Assembly: GCA_047601665.1 (NCBI GenBank)
Contig: JASGIT010000001.1
Coordinates: 1,922,001 to 1,986,000, forward strand
From: JASGIT01 sp047601665
GTDB taxonomy: Bacteria > Pseudomonadota > Gammaproteobacteria > Burkholderiales > Burkholderiaceae_C
DNA: 64,000 nucleotides
Direction: 5' to 3'
Under the pieces are notes generated by a model. That model made no database searches. It was not told where the DNA came from and saw only the letters and a program-made list of their open reading frames with translations. The first letter of the stretch is position 1; the number at the start of each line of letters is the position of its first letter. Below, in pieces: positions 54,569 through 62,690 of the stretch. The position numbers were made by a program, and so were the translations under genes.

Positions 54569-55867
54569 TCAATAGCCAAGCTGGGCGGGCAGCCACAGCG
54601 CCAGCTGCGGGAAGGCGATCACCGCCACCATCACCAGGAACATGGCGAACAGCATCCAGCCCACCCAGCGCACGGTGGATTCCATGCGCACGCCCGCGAT
54701 GCGGCACGACACCATCAGATTGACGGCCAGCGGCGGCGTGAACTGGCCCAAGGCGACCTTGAGCGTGAGGATGACGCCGAACCACACCGGGTCCCAGTGG
54801 TAGTGCTGCATGATGGGCAGCAGCAGCGGCACGAAGATCAGGAAGATCGACACGCCGTCGAGGAACATGCCCACGGTGATGAGCAGCAGGATCAGCAGCG
54901 CCAGCACGCCGTATTCGCCCAGGCCCGAGTTCACGATGGCCTGGGCCACCGGGTCGATGATGCCCAGCGTGGACAGCGAGAACGCGAAGATGCCCGCGAG
55001 CGACACCACGATCAGGATGACGGCGGACAGTTCGCCCGCCTCGCGCAGGATGGGGAACAGGTCGCGCACCTTGATCGTGCGGTGGATGCACATGCCCACG
55101 AACAGCCCGTAGAACACCGCCACCACGGCGGCCTCGGTGGGCGTGAACCAGCCCGCGCGCATCCCGCCCAGGATGACCACGGGCGCGGCCAGGCCCCACG
55201 ACGCCTCGCGCAGGCTGCGCCAGAACGGCGGGCGCGGCATGGCGGCCTCCAGCGCGCCCATCTTGTGCTTGCGCGCCATCCACACGGCGGGCACGATCAG
55301 CGCCACGCCCGCCAGCACGCCGGGCACCATGCCCGCGGCGAACAGCGCGGGCACCGAGGCGCCGGGCACCAGCACCGAGTAGATGATGAACGCGACCGAG
55401 GGCGGAATCAGGATGTCGGTGGCCGCCGCCGCGCCCACCACGCTGGCCGAGAAGCTCGCGGGGTAGCCCGCGCGGTTCATGGCCGCGATCATCACCGCGC
55501 CCACGGCGGCGGCGTTGGCCGGGCCGGAGCCGGAGATGCCGCCCAGGAACATGGCCACCACGATCGCCACCAGCGGCAACATGCCCGGCCCGCGCCCCAC
55601 GATGGCCACGGCGAAGTTGACGAGCCGCAGCGCCACGCCCGAGCGGTCGAAGATCGAGCCGACCAGCACGAACATCGGAATGGCGAGCAGCGGGTACTTG
55701 CCCAGCCCCGCGTAGAAGTTCTGCGGCACGGCCAGCAGGCCGAACCACTGCGCGTCGGCATTGGCCAGCGCGATGCAGGCCGCGCCCGCCAGGCCCAGGG
55801 CCGCGCCGATCGGCACGCCCACGATCATCATGGCGAGGAACGCCACGAACAAAAGGGTGGCGATCAT
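54569..55867 (-). CDS. dctM: TRAP transporter large permease (DctM type)
   Basis: A 432-aa membrane protein with about 12 spans: FLGGISGSGPANAAAVGAVMIAAMNRAGYP and DILIPPSVAFIIYSVL in the first half, and MFLDGVSIFLIFVPLLLPIM and GQFTPPLAVNLMVSC in the second, all DctM signatures. Sodium-coupled translocation of the acid. The ATG at 55867 overlaps the dctQ stop (ATGA). Confidence 0.93.
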   Translation of the reverse strand: MIATLLFVAFLAMMIVGVPIGAALGLAGAACIALANADAQWFGLLAVPQNFYAGLGKYPLLAIPMFVLVGSIFDRSGVALRLVNFAVAIVGRGPGMLPLVAIVVAMFLGGISGSGPANAAAVGAVMIAAMNRAGYPASFSASVVGAAAATDILIPPSVAFIIYSVLVPGASVPALFAAGMVPGVLAGVALIVPAVWMARKHKMGALEAAMPRPPFWRSLREASWGLAAPVVILGGMRAGWFTPTEAAVVAVFYGLFVGMCIHRTIKVRDLFPILREAGELSAVILIVVSLAGIFAFSLSTLGIIDPVAQAIVNSGLGEYGVLALLILLLITVGMFLDGVSIFLIFVPLLLPIMQHYHWDPVWFGVILTLKVALGQFTPPLAVNLMVSCRIAGVRMESTVRWVGWMLFAMFLVMVAVIAFPQLALWLPAQLGY

Positions 55868-56391
55868 ACGGGGTGGTCTCCGTGCGGGCCGGGCTCGGGC
55901 ATCCGTTGGCCCCGGCGGATGAACAGCTGGATGGCGCGCCACGCGATCAGCGCCGAGAACACCGGCAGCCACACCGAATACCACCACTGCGGCACGCCGA
56001 TGCCCGGCGAGGTCTCCTCGAAGCGGAAGTCGTCGTAGACCACGCGCACGCTCAGCACGGCAATGGCGCCGAACAGCAGCGCCGTCATCAGCGCGCCGAA
56101 GCGCGCGAGGAACCGGCGGCGGCGCGGCGAGCCGCCCTCGGCGAAATATTCGATGCGGATGTGCACGTCGCGCGCCACGGCGGCGGAGCCCGCGACGAGC
56201 GCGAGCACGATCATCAGGAAGACGGAAATCTCTTCCGTCCACGCGAACGAGGTATTGGTGAAATAGCGCACCAGCACGTTCGCGAAGGTGATGAGGGCCA
56301 GCGCCGCCATCACGAGGACGGTGAGCCAGTCTTCAATGCGCAGCGAGCGCGGTGCGTCGTCGTTTGGAGTAGGTTCTTCTGGGGAGGACAT
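55864..56391 (-). CDS. dctQ: TRAP transporter small permease (DctQ type)
   Basis: A 175-aa membrane protein with four spans (about 22-42, 55-75, 98-118, 138-158) and the family motif NTSFAWTEEISVFLMI near residues 45-60. First gene of the TRAP unit, divergent from lysR with a 54-bp gap. No Shine-Dalgarno before the ATG; a CATAAT box on the minus strand (56405-56400) lies 8 bp upstream, compatible with a leaderless mRNA. Confidence 0.92.
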   Translation of the reverse strand: MSSPEEPTPNDDAPRSLRIEDWLTVLVMAALALITFANVLVRYFTNTSFAWTEEISVFLMIVLALVAGSAAVARDVHIRIEYFAEGGSPRRRRFLARFGALMTALLFGAIAVLSVRVVYDDFRFEETSPGIGVPQWWYSVWLPVFSALIAWRAIQLFIRRGQRMPEPGPHGDHPV

Positions 56392-56399
56392 GGGGCGCG

Positions 56400-56438
56400 A
56401 TTATGCGGGCCGTAACCAGATGTGCCCGTCGCCATAAT
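56400..56438. promoter_or_regulatory. Mirror-image -10 boxes between dctQ and lysR
   Basis: ATTATG at 56400-56405 (CATAAT on the minus strand) and CATAAT at 56433-56438 are exact reverse complements. Each ends 7-8 bp from the start codon it faces. Neither start codon has a Shine-Dalgarno. The symmetry also makes the region a candidate LysR-binding site. Confidence 0.55.
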
Positions 56439-56445
56439 TCAGCGC

Positions 56446-57381
56446 ATGGAAACCAAATGGCTCGAAGACTTCGTCAGCCTGGCCGAAACGCGCAGCTTCA
56501 GTCGCTCCGCGCAACTGCGCCACGTCACTCAGCCCGCGTTCTCGCGCCGCATCCAGGCGCTGGAGGGCTGGGCCGGCACCGACCTGGTGGACCGCAGCAG
56601 CTACCCCACGCGCCTGACCCCCGCGGGCAAGACGCTGTACGACCAGGCGCTCGAAATATTGCAGGCGCTGCAGACCACCCGCGCCATGCTGCGCGCCCAC
56701 AGCCGCACCGGCAAGGACGTGATCGCCTTTGCCGTGCCGCACACGCTGGCGTTCACCTTCTTCCCGGCTTGGGTGTCGCGCCTGCACGAGCAGTTCGGCC
56801 CGTTCAAGAGCCGCCTGATCGCGCTCAACGTGCACGACGCCGTCATGCGCCTGATGGAAGGCGGCTGCGACCTGCTGGTGGCCTATCACCACCCCTCGCA
56901 ACCCATTCAGCTGGACCCGGACCGCTACGAAATGGTGAGCCTGGGCCAGGAGGCGCTGGCCCCCTACGCCAAGCCCGGCGCGGACGGCCAGCCCCTGTTC
57001 AGCCTGCCGGGCCGCGCGGGCCAGCCCCAGCCCTACCTGGGCTACGCGCCGGGCGCCTACCTGGGGGGGCTGACGGACCTGATCCTTAAGGATGCGAACC
57101 AGCCCATCCACCTCGACCGCGTGTACGAAACCGACATGGCCGAGGGCCTGAAGGCCATGGCGCTCGAAGGCCACGGCCTGGCCTTCCTGCCGCACAGCGC
57201 CGTGCGCAAGGAGGTGCGCGCGCGCAAGCTGGTCAGCGCCGCGCCGCCCGAACTGGCCCACCTGCACGTGGTGATGGACGTGCGCGCCTACCGCGAAAAG
57301 CCCGTGGGCAAAGAGCCGCCCAAAGGGACGGTGCAGGACCTGTGGGCCTTCCTGCAATCGCGCAGCGGGTCTAATAACTAG
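56446..57381 (+). CDS. LysR-family transcriptional regulator
   Basis: A 311-aa regulator. The winged helix-turn-helix is at residues 1-60 (METKWLEDFVSLAETRSFSRSAQLRHVTQPAFSRRIQALEGWAGTDLVDR), followed by a LysR substrate-binding domain (about 90-300). The ATG at 56446 gives the canonical N-terminus. It is flanked by the TRAP genes (divergent) and by gltIJKL (same direction), so it may act on either; divergent placement favours the TRAP genes. Confidence 0.9.
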   Translation: METKWLEDFVSLAETRSFSRSAQLRHVTQPAFSRRIQALEGWAGTDLVDRSSYPTRLTPAGKTLYDQALEILQALQTTRAMLRAHSRTGKDVIAFAVPHTLAFTFFPAWVSRLHEQFGPFKSRLIALNVHDAVMRLMEGGCDLLVAYHHPSQPIQLDPDRYEMVSLGQEALAPYAKPGADGQPLFSLPGRAGQPQPYLGYAPGAYLGGLTDLILKDANQPIHLDRVYETDMAEGLKAMALEGHGLAFLPHSAVRKEVRARKLVSAAPPELAHLHVVMDVRAYREKPVGKEPPKGTVQDLWAFLQSRSGSNN

Positions 57382-57462
57382 GCGAGCATTAATCATCTGC
57401 ATAACCCTGCCCGCAAATGGCATTGGCGCTGGTGGCGGCGCACCCTTACAGTGCGCTGCGCT

Positions 57463-57479
57463 CTGGCCCTTTTCTTGCT
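57463..57479 (+). promoter_or_regulatory. Candidate sigma-54 promoter of gltIJKL
   Basis: CTGGCCCTTTTCTTGCT has the obligatory GG and GC at 57465-57466 and 57477-57478, ten bases apart, and matches the -24/-12 consensus except for two positions. The predicted start near 57490 leaves a leader of about 90 nt. The rest of the 198-bp gap 57382-57579 shows no convincing sigma-70 pair; a -10-like TAAAAT at 57537 lacks a -35. Confidence 0.5.
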
Positions 57480-57579
57480 GCGCCACTTCTGGAAACACCC
57501 TACGGATTGGGAGCCCTGCCAAGGTGCATCGGCTCCTAAAATCAGTCTCTCTTTTCGCTTCACCCCATAAGGAGTTCAC

Positions 57580-58479
57580 ATGAAGAAGCAATTGCTGGCG
57601 ATCACCGTCGCCGCCCTGGCCACCGTTGCATCGCACAGCGCATTCGCCGAGGACACGCTGGCCAAGATCAAGTCGTCCGGCAGCATCACGCTGGGCGTGC
57701 GCGAATCCTCGGGCCTGAGCTACACGCTGGGCAATGGCAAGTACGTGGGCTTCCACACCGAAATGGCCGAGCGCATCATCGGCGACCTGGGCAAGATCGT
57801 GGGCAAGACGATCAAGATCAACTACCAGCCCGTCACCTCGCAGAACCGCGTGCCCCTCGTGCAGAACGGCACGGTGGACCTGGAGTGCGGCTCCACCACC
57901 AACAACAGGGCCCGTGGCAAGGACGTGGACTTCGCCTACACCACCTACGTGGAAGAGGTGCGCATCGCCACCCGCGCCAATTCGGGCGTGACCGGCATCA
58001 AGGACCTGAACGGCCGCACCGTGGTGACCACCACCGGCACCACTTCCGTGCAGCACCTGCGCAAGAACGAGCGCTCCCAGGGCATCGACTTCAAGGAAAT
58101 CATGGGCAAGGACCATGCCGACAGCTTCCTGATGCTCGAAACCGGCCGTGCCGACGCCTTCGTGATGGACGCCTCCATCCTGGCCGCCAACATCTCCAAG
58201 GCCAAGAACCCCGGTGATTACAAGATCGTGGGCGAAGTGCTGTCCGTGGAGCCCATCGCCTGCATGTTGCGCAAGGACGACCCCGCGTTCAAGAAGGCCG
58301 TGGACGACTCCATCGTGCGCCAGATCAAGGACGGCTCGCTCGCCAAGCTGTACGACAAGTGGTTCATGCAGCCCGTGCCTCCCGCCAACGTGAAGATCGG
58401 CCTGCCGCTGTCCGCCGCCACCAAGGACGCCTGGGAGCACCCCAACGACAAGCCCATGGAAGACTACCAAACCAAGTAA
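57580..58479 (+). CDS. gltI: Glutamate/aspartate ABC transporter substrate-binding protein
   Basis: A 299-aa periplasmic protein. Signal peptide MKKQLLAITVAALATVASHSAFA, then the SBP_bac_3 fold with LGVRESSGLSYTLGNGKYVGFHTEMAERI, CGSTTNNRARGKDVDFAYTTYVEEVRI and GTTSVQHLRKNE, which match GltI/DEBP ligand-site stretches. AAGGAG precedes the ATG. First gene of gltIJKL, separated from gltJ by an intrinsic terminator. Substrate from family resemblance. Confidence 0.92.
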   Translation: MKKQLLAITVAALATVASHSAFAEDTLAKIKSSGSITLGVRESSGLSYTLGNGKYVGFHTEMAERIIGDLGKIVGKTIKINYQPVTSQNRVPLVQNGTVDLECGSTTNNRARGKDVDFAYTTYVEEVRIATRANSGVTGIKDLNGRTVVTTTGTTSVQHLRKNERSQGIDFKEIMGKDHADSFLMLETGRADAFVMDASILAANISKAKNPGDYKIVGEVLSVEPIACMLRKDDPAFKKAVDDSIVRQIKDGSLAKLYDKWFMQPVPPANVKIGLPLSAATKDAWEHPNDKPMEDYQTK

Positions 58480-58495
58480 TCGGCCTATGTAGCGT

Positions 58496-58534
58496 CCGCC
58501 CCTTCAAACCGGTGTTTGGAGGGGCGGTTTTTTT
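58496..58534 (+). terminator. Intrinsic terminator between gltI and gltJ
   Basis: CCGCCCCTTCAAAC (58496-58509) pairs with GTTTGGAGGGGCGG (58514-58527) with one G-T wobble, loop CGGT, then seven Ts. Leaky termination here would make binding protein in excess over permease and ATPase, as is common in ABC operons. Confidence 0.88.
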
Positions 58535-58560
58535 AATCCAACCAATACAAGAGGGCTCCT

Positions 58561-59316
58561 ATGGCTTGGGATTGGCAGGTGTTTTGCCAGGACACCATCG
58601 AACAAACCGTCACCCAGGGCTGCTTCGGCAAGAACGGTGACGTCACCTACCTCGACTGGATGCTCTCGGCCTGGGGCTGGACGGTGTCCGTGTCGCTGCT
58701 CTCGCTGGCCATCGCGCTCGTCGTGGGGGCCATCGTCGGCACGCTGCGCACGCTGCCCGACAGCCCGTGGCTGGTGCGCCTGGGCAATGCGTGGGTGGAG
58801 CTGTTCCGCAACATTCCGCTGCTGGTGCACATCTTCCTGTGGTACCACGTGGTGCCCGCCTTCTTCCCGGCCCTGAAGGCGCTGCCGGGCTTCGTGCTGG
58901 TGGTGTTCGCGCTGGGCTTCTTCACCTCGGCGCGCGTGGCCGAGCAGGTGCGCTCGGGCATCCAGGCGCTGCCGCGCGGCCAGCGCTACGCGGGCATGGC
59001 GCTGGGCTTCACCACGCCGCAGTACTACCGCTACGTGCTGCTGCCGATGGCGTTCCGCATCATCCTGCCGCCGCTGACCAGCGAGTCGATGAACGTGTTC
59101 AAGAACTCCGCCGTGGCGTTCGCCGTGTCGGTGGCCGAACTGACCATGTTCGCCATGCAGGCGCAGGAGGAAACCTCGCGCGGGGTGGAGGTCTACCTGG
59201 CCGTCACGGTGCTGTACGCCATCTCGGCGCTGGCCGTCAACCGCATCATGGCCTTCATCGAGAAGCGCCTGCGCGTGCCGGGCCTGATCGCCGCGGGCGG
59301 GACGGGAGCGCACTGA
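58561..59316 (+). CDS. gltJ: Glutamate/aspartate ABC transporter permease GltJ
   Basis: A 251-aa HisM/ArtQ-type permease with about five spans. An N-terminal extension (CQDTIEQTVTQGCFGKNGDVTYLDW) is followed by SVSLLSLAIALVVGAIVG. The EAA-like loop is near residues 130-165 (VAEQVRSGIQALPRGQRYAGMALGFTTPQYYRYVLLPMAFR). 2 bp before gltK. Confidence 0.92.
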   Translation: MAWDWQVFCQDTIEQTVTQGCFGKNGDVTYLDWMLSAWGWTVSVSLLSLAIALVVGAIVGTLRTLPDSPWLVRLGNAWVELFRNIPLLVHIFLWYHVVPAFFPALKALPGFVLVVFALGFFTSARVAEQVRSGIQALPRGQRYAGMALGFTTPQYYRYVLLPMAFRIILPPLTSESMNVFKNSAVAFAVSVAELTMFAMQAQEETSRGVEVYLAVTVLYAISALAVNRIMAFIEKRLRVPGLIAAGGTGAH

Positions 59317-59318
59317 TC

Positions 59319-59990
59319 ATGAACCTGCAACTCGACTTCTCGTTCTACAACTGGGACCTGATCACCAACTTCGTCGCCAAGGGCTTCGTGTTCAGCGTGC
59401 TGCTCACGGCGGTGGCCACGCTGGGCGGCGTGTTCTTCGGCACGCTGCTGGCGCTGATGCGCCTGTCGGGCAAAAAGTGGCTGGTGCTGCCCGCCACGCT
59501 GTACGTCAACGTGATGCGCAGCGTGCCGCTGGTGATGGTGATCCTGTGGTTCTTCCTGCTCATGCCCATGCTGATCGGGCGGCCCATCGGCGCCGAGGCG
59601 TCGGCCTTCATCACCTTCATCGCGTTCGAGGCCGCGTTCTTCAGCGAAATCATGCGCGCCGGCATCCAGTCCATTCCGCGCGGCCAGGTGTTCGCGGGCA
59701 TGGCGCTGGGCATGAGCTACGGCCAGAACATGAAGCTGGTGGTGCTGCCGCAGGCCTTCCGCAACATGCTGCCGGTGCTGCTCACGCAGACCATCATCCT
59801 GTTCCAGGACACGTCGCTGGTCTACGCCATCGGCGCCTACGACATGCTCAAGGGCTTCGAGGTCGCGGGCAAGAACTATGGCCGCCCGATCGAGGCGTAC
59901 CTGGCCGCCGCCGTGGTCTATTTCGTGATGTGCTTCACGCTGTCGTATTTCGTCAAGCGCCTGCACAAGAAGATCGCCATCATTCGATGA
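59319..59990 (+). CDS. gltK: Glutamate/aspartate ABC transporter permease GltK
   Basis: A 223-aa partner permease with five spans. The conserved loop SEIMRAGIQSIPRGQVFAGMALGMSYGQ is near residues 105-135. The ATG at 59319 follows the gltJ stop by 2 bp. Forms the inner-membrane pore with GltJ. Confidence 0.93.
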   Translation: MNLQLDFSFYNWDLITNFVAKGFVFSVLLTAVATLGGVFFGTLLALMRLSGKKWLVLPATLYVNVMRSVPLVMVILWFFLLMPMLIGRPIGAEASAFITFIAFEAAFFSEIMRAGIQSIPRGQVFAGMALGMSYGQNMKLVVLPQAFRNMLPVLLTQTIILFQDTSLVYAIGAYDMLKGFEVAGKNYGRPIEAYLAAAVVYFVMCFTLSYFVKRLHKKIAIIR

Positions 59991-59992
59991 AA

Positions 59993-60110
59993 CACCCCCT
60001 GAGCCGCTTCGCGCCTTCCCCCTTGAAGGGGGACGACGGCCTTTGCTGCGGGGCGGCCCTTGCTGGCCGTCCGCTGGCTTGGGGCGTGCCGGTTGCGTGG
60101 GCTTCAACGG
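59993..60110. repeat. Long intergenic repeat, copy C (gltK-gltL gap)
   Basis: Begins CACCCCCTGAGCCGCTTC, has the C-run/G-run stem CCCCCTTGAAGGGGG (60018-60032) and the invariant 19-bp core at 60046-60064, then GGCCGTCCGCTGGCTTGGGG. The end has drifted from copies A and B. Inside the glt operon. Confidence 0.8.
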
Positions 60111-60142
60111 TGCAAGCAATGTGAACTGAGAGGAGAAATCTC

Positions 60143-60892
60143 ATGGCTGAAAAAATGATTGAAATCAAGAACGTCTCCAAGTGGTATGGCCCGGTGCAGG
60201 TGCTCAACGACTGCTCGGTCAGCATCGACAAGGGCGATGTGGTGGTGGTCTGCGGCCCGTCGGGCTCGGGCAAGTCCACGCTCATCAAGACGGTGAACGC
60301 GCTGGAGCCGATCCAGAAGGGCGACATCATCGTCAACGGCACCAAGGTCAACGACCCGGCCACCAACCTGCCGCAGCTGCGCTCCAAGGTGGGCATGGTG
60401 TTCCAGCACTTCGAGCTGTTCCCGCACCTGAGCGTGACCGAGAACCTGACCATCGCGCAGGTGAAGGTGCTGGGCCGCAGCCTGGACGACGCGAAGAAGC
60501 GCGGCCTGAAGATGCTCGACCGCGTGGGCCTCACGGCGCACAAGGACAAGTTCCCCGGCCAGCTTTCGGGCGGCCAGCAGCAGCGCGTGGCGATCGCGCG
60601 CGCGCTGAGCATGGACCCGATCGTGATGCTGTTCGACGAGCCCACCTCGGCGCTCGACCCCGAAATGGTGGGCGAGGTGCTGGACGTGATGGTGGGCCTG
60701 GCCCGCGAAGGCATGACCATGATGTGCGTGACCCACGAAATGGGCTTCGCGCGCAAGGTCGCCAGCCGCGTGATCTTCATCGACGTGGGCGGCCGCATCC
60801 TGGAAGACTGCTCGAAGGAGGAGTTCTTCGGCCACCCCGAGAACCGCCAGCCGCGCACCAAGGATTTTCTGAACAAGATTCTGCAGCACTGA
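60143..60892 (+). CDS. gltL: Glutamate/aspartate ABC transporter ATP-binding protein GltL
   Basis: A 249-aa polar-amino-acid type ATPase. Walker A GPSGSGKST (about 38-46), Q-loop GMVFQHFELFPHL, signature LSGGQQQRVAIARAL (about 139-153), Walker B VMLFDEPTSALDPE, H-loop CVTHEMGFA. All motifs are intact. GAGAGGAG precedes the ATG. It powers import through GltJK; the long repeat separates it from gltK. Confidence 0.94.
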   Translation: MAEKMIEIKNVSKWYGPVQVLNDCSVSIDKGDVVVVCGPSGSGKSTLIKTVNALEPIQKGDIIVNGTKVNDPATNLPQLRSKVGMVFQHFELFPHLSVTENLTIAQVKVLGRSLDDAKKRGLKMLDRVGLTAHKDKFPGQLSGGQQQRVAIARALSMDPIVMLFDEPTSALDPEMVGEVLDVMVGLAREGMTMMCVTHEMGFARKVASRVIFIDVGGRILEDCSKEEFFGHPENRQPRTKDFLNKILQH

Positions 60893-60926
60893 CGCTGCCA
60901 CCCGCCGCGCGTATAGTTGCCTGACC

Positions 60927-61505
60927 ATGAAACTTGCCGCACAGCCCTATGTGAGCGAAGCGCAGTACCTGGAGCAGGAACTGCGCAGCGCTACGCGCAG
61001 CGAATACGTGGCCGGACAGGTATTCGCCATGTCTGGCGCTTCGCTGCGCCACAACGTGATCACGCTCAACATCGCCATGCTGCTGCGCCACCACCTGCGT
61101 GGCACGCCCTGCCGCACCTTCATGGCCGATGCCAAGCTGCGCGTCGCCAAGGTCCAGAGCATCTACTACCCGGACGTGATGGTCACCTGCGACCCGGTGC
61201 ACCAGCAGGTCGGCCCGCAAGACCACCTGGTGGAAACGCCTCGCCTGATCGTGGAGGTGCTGAGCGAAAGCACGGCGGGCACCGACCGCCGCGAAAAGCT
61301 GCAGGCCTACCGCAGCCTGCCCACGCTGCGCGAATACATGCTGGTGAGCCAGGACGAGGCGCTGATCGAAATCCACCGCCGCCGGGGCGACATAGGCTGG
61401 GACATCATCACCCTGACGCCGGGCGACCCGGTGGAACTGGACAGCGTGGAATTGCAGACCCAGTTCGCCGCCGTGTACGAAGAGAGCGGCTTGGCGCTCG
61501 GGTAA
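60927..61505 (+). CDS. Uma2-family (DUF820) nuclease-fold protein
   Basis: A 192-aa protein with the PD-(D/E)XK-like core of Uma2 proteins: YVAGQVFAMSGASLRHNVITLNIAMLL at about residues 27-53, then SIYYPDVMVTCDP with the Asp (about 86-98) and RLIVEVLSESTAGTDRREKLQAYRSLPTLREYMLV with the Glu (about 110-144). The catalytic triad pattern is complete. These genes are common in cyanobacteria and scattered elsewhere; the function is unknown. Single gene, probably accessory. Confidence 0.85.
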   Translation: MKLAAQPYVSEAQYLEQELRSATRSEYVAGQVFAMSGASLRHNVITLNIAMLLRHHLRGTPCRTFMADAKLRVAKVQSIYYPDVMVTCDPVHQQVGPQDHLVETPRLIVEVLSESTAGTDRREKLQAYRSLPTLREYMLVSQDEALIEIHRRRGDIGWDIITLTPGDPVELDSVELQTQFAAVYEESGLALG

Positions 61506-61512
61506 GCCACTA

Positions 61513-61612
61513 CAAAAACAAGAGCTGCCAGCGCTTGTTCCACTTGGTTTTCAGCATGAAAAATGCCTGAAATCAAGAAGGAGCAAGCGCTGGCAGCTTC
61601 TTTTCTGATAGC
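61513..61612. repeat. Long-loop variant of the palindromic repeat
   Basis: AGAGCTGCCAGCGCTTG (61521-61537) and CAAGCGCTGGCAGCT (61584-61598) are separated by about 46 bp rather than the usual 5-7. The insert has its own imperfect inverted repeat (CTTGGTTTTCAG against CTGAAATCAAG). It lies between convergent genes. Confidence 0.85.
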
Positions 61613-61633
61613 TCTATTGCCGTTTCCTCCGGC

Positions 61634-62611
61634 TCAATCCAGCGTAACCCCGGTGGCCTGGGTCAGCCGCAGGGACACGGGCAGGAAGGCCTTGTAGGCC
61701 GCCGTCGATTCGGCGGGCGTGTTGCCGATGGGCTCCATGCCCATGTCCTCGATGCGGCGCTGCACCTCGGGCAGCTTGACCACGGCGGCCACCTCGCTGC
61801 CCAGGCGCGCGACGATGGCGTCGGGCGTCTTGGCGGGCACCAGCAGCGACGTGGGCGCGGTGACGGTGTAGATCTCGTCCTTGTAGCCCTGGTCGGGGAA
61901 GGTGGGCACCTCGGGCATGGCCTTGGTGCGGTTGGGGCCGGCGATGGCGAGCGCGCGCAGCTTGCCTGCCTGCACCTGGGGCTTGAGCGTGGCGACGGAA
62001 ACCAGGGCCATCTGGATGGTGCCGCTCATCAGGTCCACCATCATGGGCGCCTCGCCCTTGTAGGCCACGTGCAGGGTTTGCGTGCCGTAGGTGTTGTCCA
62101 TGAACACCTGCATCTGGTGCGGCTGCGTGCCGGGGCCCCAGGAGCCCATCGAGTATTTGCCGGGCGCGGCCTTGACGGCGGCCAGCAGCTCGGGGAAGGT
62201 CTTGGCGGGCACGTTGGGGTTGACGGCCAGCACCACGCGCGTGCGGGCCACGTCGGACACCATGCGCAGGTCGGTGCGCGGGTCGTAGGGCAGCTTCTTG
62301 TACAGCACCAGGTTGGCCGTGATGGGGCCGGGCACCGAGAGCAGGATGGTGTGGCCGTCGGGCGCGCTCTTGGCCACGTAGTCGGTGCCGATGATGCCGC
62401 CCGCGCCGCTGCGGTTGTCGATCACCACGGGCTGGCCCAGGCGCTTGGACAGCGGCTCGCTGATGGCGCGCGCCAGCGCGTCCGCCGAGCCGCCCGCCTG
62501 GTACTGCACGATCAGGCGGATGGGCTTGGTGGGGTAGGCATCGTTGGCCAGGGCAGCGCTGCCTGCGAACAGGGCCAGGGCGGCGGTGATGGTCAGGGTG
62601 TGTGCTTTCAT
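61634..62611 (-). CDS. Bug-family (TctC-type) tripartite tricarboxylate transporter binding protein
   Basis: A 325-aa periplasmic protein. The signal peptide (MKAHTLTITAALALFAGSAALA) is followed by YPTKPIRLIVQYQAGGSADALARAISEPLSKRLGQPVVIDNRSGAGGIIGTDYVAKSAPDGHTILL, the standard Bug N-terminal pattern. Bug proteins bind carboxylates; no TctA/TctB membrane genes are next to it, as is common for the many orphan members in Burkholderiales. The substrate is unknown. Confidence 0.93.
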   Translation of the reverse strand: MKAHTLTITAALALFAGSAALANDAYPTKPIRLIVQYQAGGSADALARAISEPLSKRLGQPVVIDNRSGAGGIIGTDYVAKSAPDGHTILLSVPGPITANLVLYKKLPYDPRTDLRMVSDVARTRVVLAVNPNVPAKTFPELLAAVKAAPGKYSMGSWGPGTQPHQMQVFMDNTYGTQTLHVAYKGEAPMMVDLMSGTIQMALVSVATLKPQVQAGKLRALAIAGPNRTKAMPEVPTFPDQGYKDEIYTVTAPTSLLVPAKTPDAIVARLGSEVAAVVKLPEVQRRIEDMGMEPIGNTPAESTAAYKAFLPVSLRLTQATGVTLD

Positions 62612-62690
62612 GCCAGTCTCCTCGAATGAAAAAGGGCCCGGTCCGTCAAGCCAGACGGGCCGGGCCCTGCCATTGCCGTGTGTGGGCGGA

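Noticed and set aside
52985..56038. A 1017-residue open frame on the plus strand over the TRAP and TonB genes
   Set aside because: Made of low-complexity His/Gln/Arg stretches; all three genes on the minus strand are textbook families with intact starts and stops.
60927..61505. Uma2-like gene as an IS element or transposase remnant
   Set aside because: The frame is intact with a complete nuclease-fold pattern and there are no terminal inverted repeats; the palindrome beside it is the dispersed repeat.
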